Shown here: positions 8,453-15,331 of the stretch, in pieces
Layout: each line of letters begins with the position of its first letter
How positions within the stretch are numbered: position 1 is the first letter of the stretch
NCBI GenBank assembly: GCA_036378995.1
Contig: DASUVJ010000048.1
Span: forward strand, 1-26,327
Reading direction: 5' to 3'
DNA: 26,327 nucleotides
Origin: DASUVJ01 sp036378995
GTDB lineage: Bacteria; Patescibacteriota; Saccharimonadia; Saccharimonadales; Saccharimonadaceae
The notes under the pieces: model-generated
Databases searched by the model: none
Told to the model about the DNA's origin: nothing
Seen by the model: the letters and a program-made list of their open reading frames with translations, nothing else
Program-made: the position numbers and the translations under genes

Positions 8453-9313
8453 GTGGAGAAAATAAAAGCGTACTACAGGCTGACGAAGCCGGGGATTATC
8501 TATGGCAACGGAATGATGGCCCTTGCGGGATTTTTGTTTGCTAGCGGCGGTAAAATTCAGATTCCGCTGATGTTCGCTTTGCTTGTAGGTATCGGCCTCG
8601 TAATTGCTTCGGCATGTGCACTCAACAATTACATTGACCGCGGTATCGACAGCAAGATGGCTCGTACGAAAAAGCGTGCGATTCCAACTGGAGTCATCTC
8701 AGGAAAGAGCGCGATAATATTCGCTGTAGTTCTGGGCGTGATTGGTTTTGGATTACTTATCGTATTTACTAACTGGGCCACGGTACTCCTCGGCGCGATT
8801 GCTTACTTTACGTACATTGTTCTTTATGGCTACACGAAACGAACGTCGGTTTACAGCACCCTCGTTGGTAGTATCTCGGGAGCGGTTCCGCCCGCTGCGG
8901 GATATGTCGCGGTCACGGGCAGTTTTGATATGGCGGCACTTTTGTTATTTTTGATTATGACATTCTGGCAGATGCCGCATTTCTACGCGATTGGTATGTA
9001 CCGGCGTAAGGATTACGCATCGGCTGATCTGCCTATTTTGCCGGTTAAAAAAGGCATGCAGGCAACGAAGGTTCAGATTCTTGCGTATATTCCAGCGTTT
9101 GTTGCGGCCGCTTGTTTGCTGACGCTTTATGGCTACGCAAGTATCGTATTTTTGGTTGGGATGACGCTTCTTGGCGGTATTTGGTTCTATAAAGGTGTAC
9201 AGGGCTTCAAGGCAAAAGATGACGAGAAATGGGCACGAATGATGTTCTTCTTCTCTCTAAAAGTTCTTCTTGGATTTGCATTCTTACTCTCGATTGACTG
9301 GCTAATAGCGTAA
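8453..9313 (+). CDS. cyoE: Protoheme IX farnesyltransferase (heme O synthase)
   Basis: This UbiA-family membrane prenyltransferase adds a farnesyl group to heme B to make the heme O used by the CyoB active site. It has 286 residues with about eight or nine helices. The polyprenyl-diphosphate/Mg site NNYIDRGIDSKMARTKKR (58-75) has the N-x3-D-x3-D pattern (N58, D62, D66). The second conserved loop, YGYTKRTSVYSTLVGSISGA (about 124-143), is also present. It starts with GTG immediately after the cyoD stop (TAAGTG), with AAGGGA about 8 nt upstream. The start at GTG gives the usual short N-terminus (YYRLTKPGIIYGN). It completes a five-gene cyoABCDE operon in the same order as in E. coli. Confidence 0.95.
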   Translation: MEKIKAYYRLTKPGIIYGNGMMALAGFLFASGGKIQIPLMFALLVGIGLVIASACALNNYIDRGIDSKMARTKKRAIPTGVISGKSAIIFAVVLGVIGFGLLIVFTNWATVLLGAIAYFTYIVLYGYTKRTSVYSTLVGSISGAVPPAAGYVAVTGSFDMAALLLFLIMTFWQMPHFYAIGMYRRKDYASADLPILPVKKGMQATKVQILAYIPAFVAAACLLTLYGYASIVFLVGMTLLGGIWFYKGVQGFKAKDDEKWARMMFFFSLKVLLGFAFLLSIDWLIA

Positions 9314-9314
9314 G

Positions 9315-9323
9315 TGCTATGCT
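9315..9323 (+). promoter_or_regulatory. Extended -10 like promoter (TGCTATGCT) for the gene at 9330
   Basis: TGC TATGCT ends at 9323, six bases before the ATG at 9330, the same geometry as the leaderless promoters elsewhere in the window. It lies just after the cyoE stop, so the small gene may be read both from the cyo operon and from this site. Confidence 0.4.
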
Positions 9324-9329
9324 GCTAAT

Positions 9330-9590
9330 ATGATGCTCATTATTCACATTCTTATCGCAACGGCAAGCATTGGGCTTGCGTCATTTGCTTATTTCCGACC
9401 TTCAGTAACGTTACTGCGCGCGACATACGCAACGATTGCCTTGACACTTGGAACGGGCACCTACTTGATTGTCATGTCGCCTGCGCACATGGTGCAGGCC
9501 TGCGCGACGGGGGTCGCTTATCTTGTCGTAGTGGGTGCGATCGCCCTTGCTGCAAAGGCAAAATTTGCAAATATGCGGCCATCTGCATAG
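9330..9590 (+). CDS. Small three-helix membrane protein at the end of the cyo operon, unknown function
   Basis: This encodes 86 residues, almost all hydrophobic: MMLIIHILIATASIGLASFA (helix 1), a YATIALTLGTGTYLIVM helix (2) and an ATGVAYLVVVGAIALAAKA helix (3), with a short basic end. A histidine in helix 1 (H6) and another in the loop before helix 3 (SPAHMVQAC) could be heme or metal ligands, but this is only a possibility. It sits between heme O synthase and NDH-2, in the middle of the respiratory genes, so a role in oxidase assembly, heme handling or quinone access is the natural guess. No family is recognised. The start at the first of two adjacent ATGs is favoured by the promoter spacing. 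Confidence 0.75.
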   Translation: MMLIIHILIATASIGLASFAYFRPSVTLLRATYATIALTLGTGTYLIVMSPAHMVQACATGVAYLVVVGAIALAAKAKFANMRPSA

Positions 9591-9599
9591 TGGTTTAAT
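9591..9599 (+). promoter_or_regulatory. Possible extended -10 (TGGTTTAAT) before the NADH dehydrogenase gene
   Basis: In the 33-nt gap, TGG TTTAAT is followed by GAGGGAA and the ATG at 9624. The gap is just long enough for a promoter and leader. It is weak evidence; readthrough from the cyo genes is equally plausible. Confidence 0.3.
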
Positions 9600-9623
9600 C
9601 GAAAATAAATAACGAGGGAACAT

Positions 9624-10823
9624 ATGAATATTACGATTGTTGGTGGAGGTTTTGGTGGAATTAAGGCGGCCCTAGAGCTGTCGAAGGACCGGCGGAATCA
9701 TGTGACGCTCATTACAGATAAGCCGGATTTTCAGTATTATCCTGCCTTGTATAGTTCAGCTACAGGGCATAGCCATCTGGAATCATGGGTGCCACTTGGT
9801 ACTATTTTTGCCGACGATGACGTGCAGGTTCATATTGACCGTATTGAGGGTGTCGACAAAAAAGAAAAGACCCTTAAGGGCAAGTCGGGAACGACGTACC
9901 ATTTTGATATCTGTATATTTGCTATCGGTACGGTTACGACATACTTCGGTATTAAGGGTCTTGATACCTATGCCTATGGAATTAAATCTGCAGAAGAGAT
10001 CAAGCGCTTGAAGCAGCATCTATATACGGATATTGCCGAGAACCACACGCTCGATAAGCACTATGTTGTCGTGGGCGGCGGACCGACCGGTGTTGAGCTC
10101 TCTTCGGCGCTTGGCTCGTACATTAAACGACTCTGTAAACGCTATAACGTTGAAGATTCGCATATTTCAGTTGATCTTATTGAAGCAGCGCCTCGCATTT
10201 TGCCACGCATGCACGAAAAAACAAGCAAAAAAGTACAGAAGCGCCTCGAGAAGCTAGGCGTCAATGTACAAGTGGGCAAGAAGGTCGAAGCAGCAAGCGC
10301 AGATGACCTGATTGTAAGTGGCGAGTCGATTGATAGTCGTACGGTTATTTGGACATCTGGTGTTATGAACCACCCGTTCTTTAAAGAAAACGGTTTTACC
10401 TTGTCGCAAAACGGTCGCGTAGCTGTCGACGAATATATGCAGGTTGAAAAAGATATTTATGTCATTGGTGATAACGCCGATACTCCGTATACCGGTCTTG
10501 CTCAGACGGCGCTCCATGATGCACTGTATGTTGCACACTCTATTAAGCGTACGAACAGCGGCAAACAACCTAAAAAGTACAAGGCCGTTAAACCTCCGGT
10601 AGTTGTGCCCGTAGGTGAGCGCTGGGCTGTATTTGAATGGCACTGGCTGCGAATTTACGGTTGGATTTCGGCTGTTCTTCGTCGTGCGGCCGACTTCATC
10701 GGCTACTCGGACATGCTGCCGATCGGTCAGGCGCTTGGCGTGTGGCGAGCCTCTACGGTTATTGAAGATGACTATTTTACACCGACTTTAAAGGATACGG
10801 ACAACTCGAAAACCCCTCGCTAG
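9624..10823 (+). CDS. ndh: Type II NADH:quinone oxidoreductase (NDH-2)
   Basis: This is a single-subunit, non-pumping flavoenzyme that oxidises NADH and reduces membrane quinone. It has 399 residues, typical for the family. An FAD-binding Rossmann motif VGGGFGGIKAALEL is at 6-19, a second dinucleotide motif for NADH, VVVGGGPTGVELSSALG, at 148-164, and the FAD-closing IYVIGDNAD at 278-286. The segment GLAQTALHDA (291-300) corresponds to the quinone-site AQxAxQ motif, but the second Gln is His298. The C-terminal region (about 330-372) contains aromatic and basic segments (FEWHWLRIYGWISAVLRR) suited to membrane docking. A start ATG follows GAGGGAA. Placed after cyoE, it would supply electrons to the bo3 oxidase. 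Other pyridine-nucleotide:disulfide reductase types are excluded by the lack of a CxxxxC or CxxC pair. Confidence 0.9.
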   Translation: MNITIVGGGFGGIKAALELSKDRRNHVTLITDKPDFQYYPALYSSATGHSHLESWVPLGTIFADDDVQVHIDRIEGVDKKEKTLKGKSGTTYHFDICIFAIGTVTTYFGIKGLDTYAYGIKSAEEIKRLKQHLYTDIAENHTLDKHYVVVGGGPTGVELSSALGSYIKRLCKRYNVEDSHISVDLIEAAPRILPRMHEKTSKKVQKRLEKLGVNVQVGKKVEAASADDLIVSGESIDSRTVIWTSGVMNHPFFKENGFTLSQNGRVAVDEYMQVEKDIYVIGDNADTPYTGLAQTALHDALYVAHSIKRTNSGKQPKKYKAVKPPVVVPVGERWAVFEWHWLRIYGWISAVLRRAADFIGYSDMLPIGQALGVWRASTVIEDDYFTPTLKDTDNSKTPR

Positions 10824-10825
10824 TC

Positions 10826-10834
10826 TGCTATACT
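10826..10834 (+). promoter_or_regulatory. Extended -10 promoter (TGCTATACT) for the FKBP-trxB unit
   Basis: TGC TATACT is followed by a leader of about 20 nt containing GAGAGGG and then the ATG at 10862. It begins just after the ndh stop codon (TAG at 10821-10823), so FKBP and the reductase gene probably have their own transcript. Confidence 0.6.
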
Positions 10835-10861
10835 AAATCTAGTTAATAAGAGAGGGAAACA

Positions 10862-11452
10862 ATGGCGACACCTAAAAGTCAGCGTATTGGCATTTTGATT
10901 ATTGCGGCCGTGATGCTTGTAGGAACACTCGGTTCTTTTGCGATCATGATTCTTGCTGGTGAAAATGCAAAGACCGACATGGCAGAGCAAAATAAGCTGC
11001 TTGAGGAATATCAAAAACAAATGGAAGAGGAGCAGAAAAAGGCTGATGAGCTGTCTGCGACGTATTATCCTCAGTTTAAGCCGTATCAGGATGATCCAGC
11101 TGCGTTTGATGCCGCAACTGTGGGCGATAAGGTAACGACAAAGGACCTTGTTGTTGGTACGGGCAAGGACATTACTGAAGGCGTTACCTACAAGGCGTAT
11201 TACATCGGCTGGAACCCTAAAGGCAAATCGTTTGATGGCTCTTTTGATGGTGAAAAGCTGAAAGCTCCGCTTGATACCTCGCAAATTAGTCTCATTCCGG
11301 GTTGGGGTGAAGGTGTGATCGGCATGAAAGAAGGTGGCGTTCGTGAAATCACTATTCCTTCAGATAAGGCTTATGGCGAAACCGGACAAGGCGATGACAT
11401 CCCACCAAACACACCTATTAAATTTATTGTCATGATTATTTCGGCAAACTAA
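10862..11452 (+). CDS. Membrane-anchored FKBP-type peptidyl-prolyl cis-trans isomerase
   Basis: The protein has 196 residues in three parts: an N-terminal membrane helix (about 9-32, GILIIAAVMLVGTLGSFAIM), a charged Glu/Lys/Gln coiled-coil stretch (about 37-65), and an FKBP domain (about 90-196). The FKBP active-site residues are recognisable: AYYIGW, the KSFDGS strand, LIPGWGEGVIGMKEGG, KAYGE and IPPNTPIKF. The catalytic domain should face outside the membrane and help fold exported proteins. The signal segment has no lipobox cysteine, so it is an uncleaved anchor rather than a lipoprotein. It is followed 13 nt later by a thioredoxin reductase-like gene with AAAGGAA in the gap. The pairing of a proline isomerase with a disulfide reductase suggests an envelope-folding unit, but this is inference. 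Confidence 0.92.
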   Translation: MATPKSQRIGILIIAAVMLVGTLGSFAIMILAGENAKTDMAEQNKLLEEYQKQMEEEQKKADELSATYYPQFKPYQDDPAAFDAATVGDKVTTKDLVVGTGKDITEGVTYKAYYIGWNPKGKSFDGSFDGEKLKAPLDTSQISLIPGWGEGVIGMKEGGVREITIPSDKAYGETGQGDDIPPNTPIKFIVMIISAN

Positions 11453-11465
11453 AAGGAACAAACAA

Positions 11466-12413
11466 ATGGAAGAGAAAATCAGAGATGTCGTGATGATTGG
11501 TGCAGGCCCAAGCGCGCTTGCTGCCGCTGTATACACCACTCGTGAAGACATTGATACGGTACTGTACGAAAAGGGTGTTATTGGAGGACTTGCCGCTGTG
11601 ACGGATAAGGTCGATAATTATCCGGGCTTTCCTGACGGAATCGAAGGACTCGTACTTGCGGGCCAGCTTGAAAAACAGGCCGAACGATTTGGAGCAAATA
11701 TAGACTTCGGTGAAGTATCGGCTATTAAAGACGAGGGTGCACATAAAGTTGTTATTGTTGATGGCAAAGAAGTAAAAGCGCGCTCCGTTCTTATCGCAAC
11801 CGGAAGTGATTATAATAAGCTGGGCGTTCCTGGTGAGGCTGAATATTATGGTCGCGGCGTGCATTACTGTGCGACCTGCGATGGTGCGTTTTACCGTGAT
11901 AAAAAACTGGTTGTTGTCGGTGGCGGCAACTCGGGCGTGCAAGAAGCAATCTTTCTCACCCGCTTTACGACGCATATCGACCTTTTGGTGCGCAGCACAG
12001 TAAAGGCGAGCGAAGTATTGCAGCACGAACTGAAAAAGTATGTCGATGAAGGTAAAATTACCGTACATCTCGGCACGACAACCGATGAAATCACTTCTGT
12101 TGAAGGTAAGGTGAACGGCGTCAAGGCGACAAAAGACGGAAAACCTGTCGTATTTGAATCCGATGGTGTGTTCGTGTTTGTCGGCCTAAAGCCGAACACT
12201 CAGTTCCTCGCGGGCAGTGACATCAAGCTTGATAAGTACGGCTTGATTGAGACGAATGAACGGCTCGAGACTAACATGCCGGGAGTGTTTGCCAGTGGTG
12301 ACGTTCGCAGCGGCGCAACGATGCAGATTGCCAGCGCAGTGGGTGAAGGTGCAACGGCAGCATTAAATATTCGTGAATTTCTCGACGGACACAAGCGCGA
12401 CTATTCGTACTAG
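11466..12413 (+). CDS. trxB: Thioredoxin reductase-like flavoprotein
   Basis: This is a low-molecular-weight FAD- and dithiol-dependent reductase that normally passes electrons from NADPH to thioredoxin. Its 315 residues match TrxB. FAD is bound by IGAGPSALAAAVY (11-23) and FASGDVRSG near the end. The redox pair is C135 and C138 in HYCATCDGAFY, and the pyridine-nucleotide motif VVVGGGNSGVQEA is at 149-161. The usual NADPH-phosphate motif HRRxxxR is not kept: the matching segment is LVRSTVK (174-180). NADPH preference is therefore uncertain; NADH or another donor is possible. It is probably co-transcribed with the upstream FKBP gene. Its TAG stop interlocks with the stop of the convergent gdpD-like gene. 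Confidence 0.88.
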   Translation: MEEKIRDVVMIGAGPSALAAAVYTTREDIDTVLYEKGVIGGLAAVTDKVDNYPGFPDGIEGLVLAGQLEKQAERFGANIDFGEVSAIKDEGAHKVVIVDGKEVKARSVLIATGSDYNKLGVPGEAEYYGRGVHYCATCDGAFYRDKKLVVVGGGNSGVQEAIFLTRFTTHIDLLVRSTVKASEVLQHELKKYVDEGKITVHLGTTTDEITSVEGKVNGVKATKDGKPVVFESDGVFVFVGLKPNTQFLAGSDIKLDKYGLIETNERLETNMPGVFASGDVRSGATMQIASAVGEGATAALNIREFLDGHKRDYSY

Positions 12414-13114
12414 TCGGAGTGTTTCTTGACTTCATTCAAGACGGTGTCAGGGCGATCTGTGACGACACCGTCGACACCCCGTCGGGCAAGCTTTAGGGCT
12501 GTATAAGGACGGTTAACCGTATACGCGTAGACAAATAAGTCTGCGCGTTTTGCGATTTCAAGGGCGAACGTATTAACGTATAGACGGTGGAATCCTACTG
12601 CCGTGAGACGAAGCCGACGGTGGTAGGCGATAAAGATAAAGGGATTTTCTGCATGAAGAAGCGAAAGATTAGCGTGTTCGCTAACATGGCGGACATTCGA
12701 GAGCTCGCTCCCCTTAAACGAAGAAATGAGGATATTGTCCCAGTCATCTGCCTTTTTGATGTAATGGTCGCGAATCAGTTCCGCAACAACCTTACCTGTG
12801 CCCCAGCCTTTAACCTCGATATTGAGAATAACGACGCCGAAGAACATATCCAGTACTTTTGTGAGTGGAATGATAGGGTGGTCCTTATCTTTTAAGCGAT
12901 CTTCCAGCTGCTGCAAAGTAAGTCTGCTGATAATGGAAGTATCACGGTGGGTGCGAAGTGTGTGAAAGTCGTGCACGAGGACGGGGATCTTGTCCTTGGT
13001 AAGACGCACGTCGAACTCTAGAATATCAGCCCCGGCCTTCAGTCCGGCGCGGAGAGCTTCAATAGTGTTTTCGCGCGCTAAGCCTGCTGCTCCGCGGTGC
13101 CCGATGACTAACAT
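12410..13114 (-). CDS. Glycerophosphodiester phosphodiesterase family protein
   Basis: This 234-residue TIM-barrel enzyme of the GDPD family would hydrolyse glycerophosphodiesters, products of phospholipid breakdown, to glycerol-3-phosphate and an alcohol. Motifs in order: GHRGAAGLARENTIEAL at the N-terminus (catalytic His, ENT), LEFDVRLTKDKIPVLVHD (metal-binding Glu and Asp, catalytic His) and LNIEVKG (third metal ligand). The C-terminus has the usual GVDGVVTDRPDTVL. There is no signal peptide, so it is cytoplasmic. The start at 13114 is chosen because it gives the family N-terminus (MLVIGHRG) and lies just after a TGGTATACT promoter; a longer frame starting at 13171 would span that promoter and the divergent gene's leader. 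Its stop overlaps that of trxB. Confidence 0.9.
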   Translation of the reverse strand: MLVIGHRGAAGLARENTIEALRAGLKAGADILEFDVRLTKDKIPVLVHDFHTLRTHRDTSIISRLTLQQLEDRLKDKDHPIIPLTKVLDMFFGVVILNIEVKGWGTGKVVAELIRDHYIKKADDWDNILISSFKGSELSNVRHVSEHANLSLLHAENPFIFIAYHRRLRLTAVGFHRLYVNTFALEIAKRADLFVYAYTVNRPYTALKLARRGVDGVVTDRPDTVLNEVKKHSD

Positions 13115-13124
13115 GATTGCTCTA

Positions 13125-13133
13125 AGTATACCA
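13125..13133 (-). promoter_or_regulatory. Extended -10 promoter (TGGTATACT) for the GDPD gene
   Basis: On the minus strand TGG TATACT is followed by 10 nt and the ATG at 13114. The predicted transcript has a leader of only about 4 nt and no Shine-Dalgarno. It lies 4 bp from the divergent pyrophosphatase -10. Confidence 0.55.
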
Positions 13134-13137
13134 AATT

Positions 13138-13146
13138 TGCTACAAT
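13138..13146 (+). promoter_or_regulatory. Extended -10 promoter (TGCTACAAT) for inorganic pyrophosphatase
   Basis: TGC TACAAT is followed by a leader of about 20 nt with GGAGG (13164-13168) 5 nt before the ATG at 13174. It is back to back with the GDPD promoter, so each gene's upstream promoter DNA overlaps the other's start region. Confidence 0.55.
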
Positions 13147-13173
13147 GACAGAAGTTAAGTAATGGAGGCATGA

Positions 13174-13704
13174 ATGGCTGATTTTAACCAGATTCTCACG
13201 CCTGGCAATGTTGACGAAGGTATTATTAATGTCGTCGTCGAGATTCCAACAGGCAGTTCACACAAAATTGAATGGAACCGTGACCTTGCTGTCATGCAGC
13301 TTGACCGTGTCGAGCCTGCGATTTTTGCAAAGCCGACCAACTACGGATTCATTCCACAAACACTCGACGAAGATGGCGACGAACTTGATGTTCTGCTCGT
13401 AACCGACGAACCGCTGCCAACGGGTATCTTCCTGGAAGCTAAAGTCATCGGCGTCATGAAATTTGAAGATGATGGCGAAGTTGACGACAAGGTTGTTGTT
13501 GTTCCTGCGGACGACCGTAACACGGGTAACGCAATCAACTCACTTTCTGATCTGCCGCAGCAGCTGATCAAGCAGATTGAGTTCCACTTTAACCACTACA
13601 AGGACCTGAAAAAGCCAGGTACGACAGTTGTTCAAAGCTGGGGCGATATTGAAGAGGCAAAGGAAGTTATCCGCGAATCTATCGAGCGCTGGAACAACCG
13701 TTAG
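13174..13704 (+). CDS. ppa: Inorganic pyrophosphatase, family I
   Basis: This soluble Mg-dependent enzyme hydrolyses pyrophosphate to phosphate and so pulls nucleotide, tRNA-charging and polymer synthesis forward. Its 176 residues match bacterial family I. The substrate-binding strand VVVEIPTGSSHKIEWNRD is near the N-terminus (about 20-37), NYGFIPQTL at about 56-64 and the metal-binding signature DEDGDELDVLL at about 65-75. HFNHYKDLKK at about 138-147 and the C-terminal W-G...A......S helix are also typical. The ATG at 13174 has GGAGG at good spacing. It ends at a bidirectional terminator shared with relA, so it forms a single-gene transcript. Confidence 0.96.
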   Translation: MADFNQILTPGNVDEGIINVVVEIPTGSSHKIEWNRDLAVMQLDRVEPAIFAKPTNYGFIPQTLDEDGDELDVLLVTDEPLPTGIFLEAKVIGVMKFEDDGEVDDKVVVVPADDRNTGNAINSLSDLPQQLIKQIEFHFNHYKDLKKPGTTVVQSWGDIEEAKEVIRESIERWNNR

Positions 13705-13718
13705 TCTATCGACTTATA

Positions 13719-13750
13719 AAAATAACCTCCCGAGATTAGGAGGTTATTTT
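13719..13750. terminator. Bidirectional intrinsic terminator between ppa and relA/spoT
   Basis: A 12-bp stem, AAAATAACCTCC (13719-13730) pairing with GGAGGTTATTTT (13739-13750), has an 8-nt loop and a T-run on the plus strand and a matching run in the other direction. The convergent RelA/SpoT stop codon (13744-13746) lies inside the right arm, so the hairpin serves both genes and overlaps the end of one coding region. Confidence 0.85.
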
Positions 13751-15282
13751 TTGTTGCGCAGCGTTTTTTCACGGATGATATTGGCGGCGCCGCTAATCGT
13801 CTCGATAATCTCGAGCTTTTTTAACTGAGTACGTAACTTCTCACGAGCGTGTCCGGTTTTAACGAGATCAAGCCATGCCTGCTTTGGAAGTGAAAGCTTA
13901 CGTGTAACGACCTCGACGACATCACCGTTTTGCAGCGGCTTGTCAAACGAATGGATTTTACCGTTTACGCGAAAGCTGTATGCATGCCGGCCGATATCAC
14001 TGTGTACTAGGTAAGCAAAGTCGAGTGGCAGGGCGCCTTCGGGTAGATTATAGATATCTCCTCGCGGCGAGTAAACGAAGATGCGGTCGCCAAAGATATC
14101 AATATTCAGCTGGTCCTGAGAGACTTCGCCGCCAGATTCAATTTTTGATGCGACGTCCTGGAGCTCCGTTATCCAATGAAGATGTGCCGGAAGTGACGCT
14201 GAGCGGCCGTTCTTTTTCAGGTAGTTTTTTGACGTCTTTTGCTCGTGGTAGTGGAAGCTCGCAGCAAGTCCGCGTTCAGCATATTCGTGCATGTCGTAGG
14301 TGCGGATCTGGAATTCTACGATTTGTTCGGTTTGGGTGATGATCGTAGTATGGAGACTCTGGTATCCATTTGGCTTCGGCACGGCAATGTAGTCTTTAAT
14401 ACGGCTAAAGATAGGCTGGTACATGCTATGTAGGATGCCAAGAACTTTGTAACAATCATCTTTATTTTTAACAATGACACGAAGCGCCATCAAATCGTAA
14501 ATATCATCGACGCGGCCTTCGACTTTTTTAAGCTTTTTGTGTAGGCTGTAGATGCTTTTAACGCGTCCGTTGATTTCGGCATCGATACCTTCTTTTTTAA
14601 GACGGGCTTCGACTTCTTGGCGGACGGCCCCGAGTTTTCGAGTGCTGCGACCCAGGCGTTTCTTCATGAGGTTTTTGAGTTTATTGAATTCTGCCGGGTC
14701 CAGGTAGCTAAACGCCAATTCCTCGATTTGCATGCGGACACGTCCCATACCGAGACGGTCGGCCATCGGTGCGAATACCTCGAGGCTTTCGCGGGCGATT
14801 TTAACCTGCTTGTCGGGTTTCATGTGCTGAAGGGTTTGCAGATTATGTAGGCGGTCGGCTAGTTTAATGATGATCACGCGCACATCTTGGCTGACGGCAA
14901 TAAGGAGTTTAGAGAGATTATCCTTGGTTTGCGGCAGGTAGCTTTCGAGGTCGCGCATACCGGCTCGTGCCTGAGAGATCTTGGTGACGCCATCAACCAA
15001 AAAAGCGACGTCACGTCCAAAAAGAGACTCGATTTGCTCGAAGGTGACTTCGGTGTCCTCCACGGTATCGTGTAAAACGCCCGCAAGGACGGTATCGATA
15101 TCCATGTCCCATTCGATCAGCGTCGTTGCGACCGAAAGTGGATGAATAATGTAAGGCTCGCCGCTCTTTCGCTTCTGTCCGGCGTGCGCTTTGGTGGCAA
15201 AATCGATGGCATGATCAAGCTCGAGGAGCTCATCCTCTTCATAGTGCAGCTTAGCCTGCTCGATCACGTCCCGTTTCTTCAT
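13744..15282 (-). CDS. rel: Bifunctional (p)ppGpp synthetase/hydrolase, RelA/SpoT family, lacking the ACT domain
   Basis: This 512-residue protein makes and degrades the starvation signal (p)ppGpp. The N-terminal HD hydrolase domain (about 20-150) is intact: H47 in YIIHP, H71/D72 with E75/D76 (LHDTVEDT) and the ADRLHNLQT motif with N147. The synthetase domain (about 235-345) has GRVKSIYSLHKK, IYDLMALRVIV, the RxKD motif (RIKDYIAVPKPNGYQSLHTT), which marks bifunctional rather than RelA-only enzymes, and VEFQIRT. A TGS domain spans about 396-462. The protein then ends after a short helical tail, without the zinc-finger and ACT regions of full-length Rel (usually 700 or more residues). The start at 15282 is set by a TATACT promoter 6 nt upstream; a frame extending to 15348 would cross the promoter. 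Confidence 0.93.
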   Translation of the reverse strand: MKKRDVIEQAKLHYEEDELLELDHAIDFATKAHAGQKRKSGEPYIIHPLSVATTLIEWDMDIDTVLAGVLHDTVEDTEVTFEQIESLFGRDVAFLVDGVTKISQARAGMRDLESYLPQTKDNLSKLLIAVSQDVRVIIIKLADRLHNLQTLQHMKPDKQVKIARESLEVFAPMADRLGMGRVRMQIEELAFSYLDPAEFNKLKNLMKKRLGRSTRKLGAVRQEVEARLKKEGIDAEINGRVKSIYSLHKKLKKVEGRVDDIYDLMALRVIVKNKDDCYKVLGILHSMYQPIFSRIKDYIAVPKPNGYQSLHTTIITQTEQIVEFQIRTYDMHEYAERGLAASFHYHEQKTSKNYLKKNGRSASLPAHLHWITELQDVASKIESGGEVSQDQLNIDIFGDRIFVYSPRGDIYNLPEGALPLDFAYLVHSDIGRHAYSFRVNGKIHSFDKPLQNGDVVEVVTRKLSLPKQAWLDLVKTGHAREKLRTQLKKLEIIETISGAANIIREKTLRNKK

Positions 15283-15288
15283 GTTTAC

Positions 15289-15297
15289 AGTATAAAA
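15289..15297 (-). promoter_or_regulatory. relA/spoT promoter (TTTTATACT), leaderless geometry
   Basis: TATACT on the minus strand (15294-15289) ends 6 nt before the A of the ATG at 15282, and there is no Shine-Dalgarno between them. Transcription about 7 nt downstream of the -10 would begin on the start codon. Confidence 0.6.
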
Positions 15298-15331
15298 CAA
15301 GGGGTGAAAATAAAAAACATGACAGCGGTGT

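Noticed and set aside
11436..12068. 210-codon antisense frame over trxB
   Set aside because: It has no recognisable domain and the codon pattern follows the trxB frame.
13115..13171. Longer GDPD-family frame starting at 13171
   Set aside because: It would cover both divergent promoters; the family N-terminus begins at MLVIGHRG (13114).
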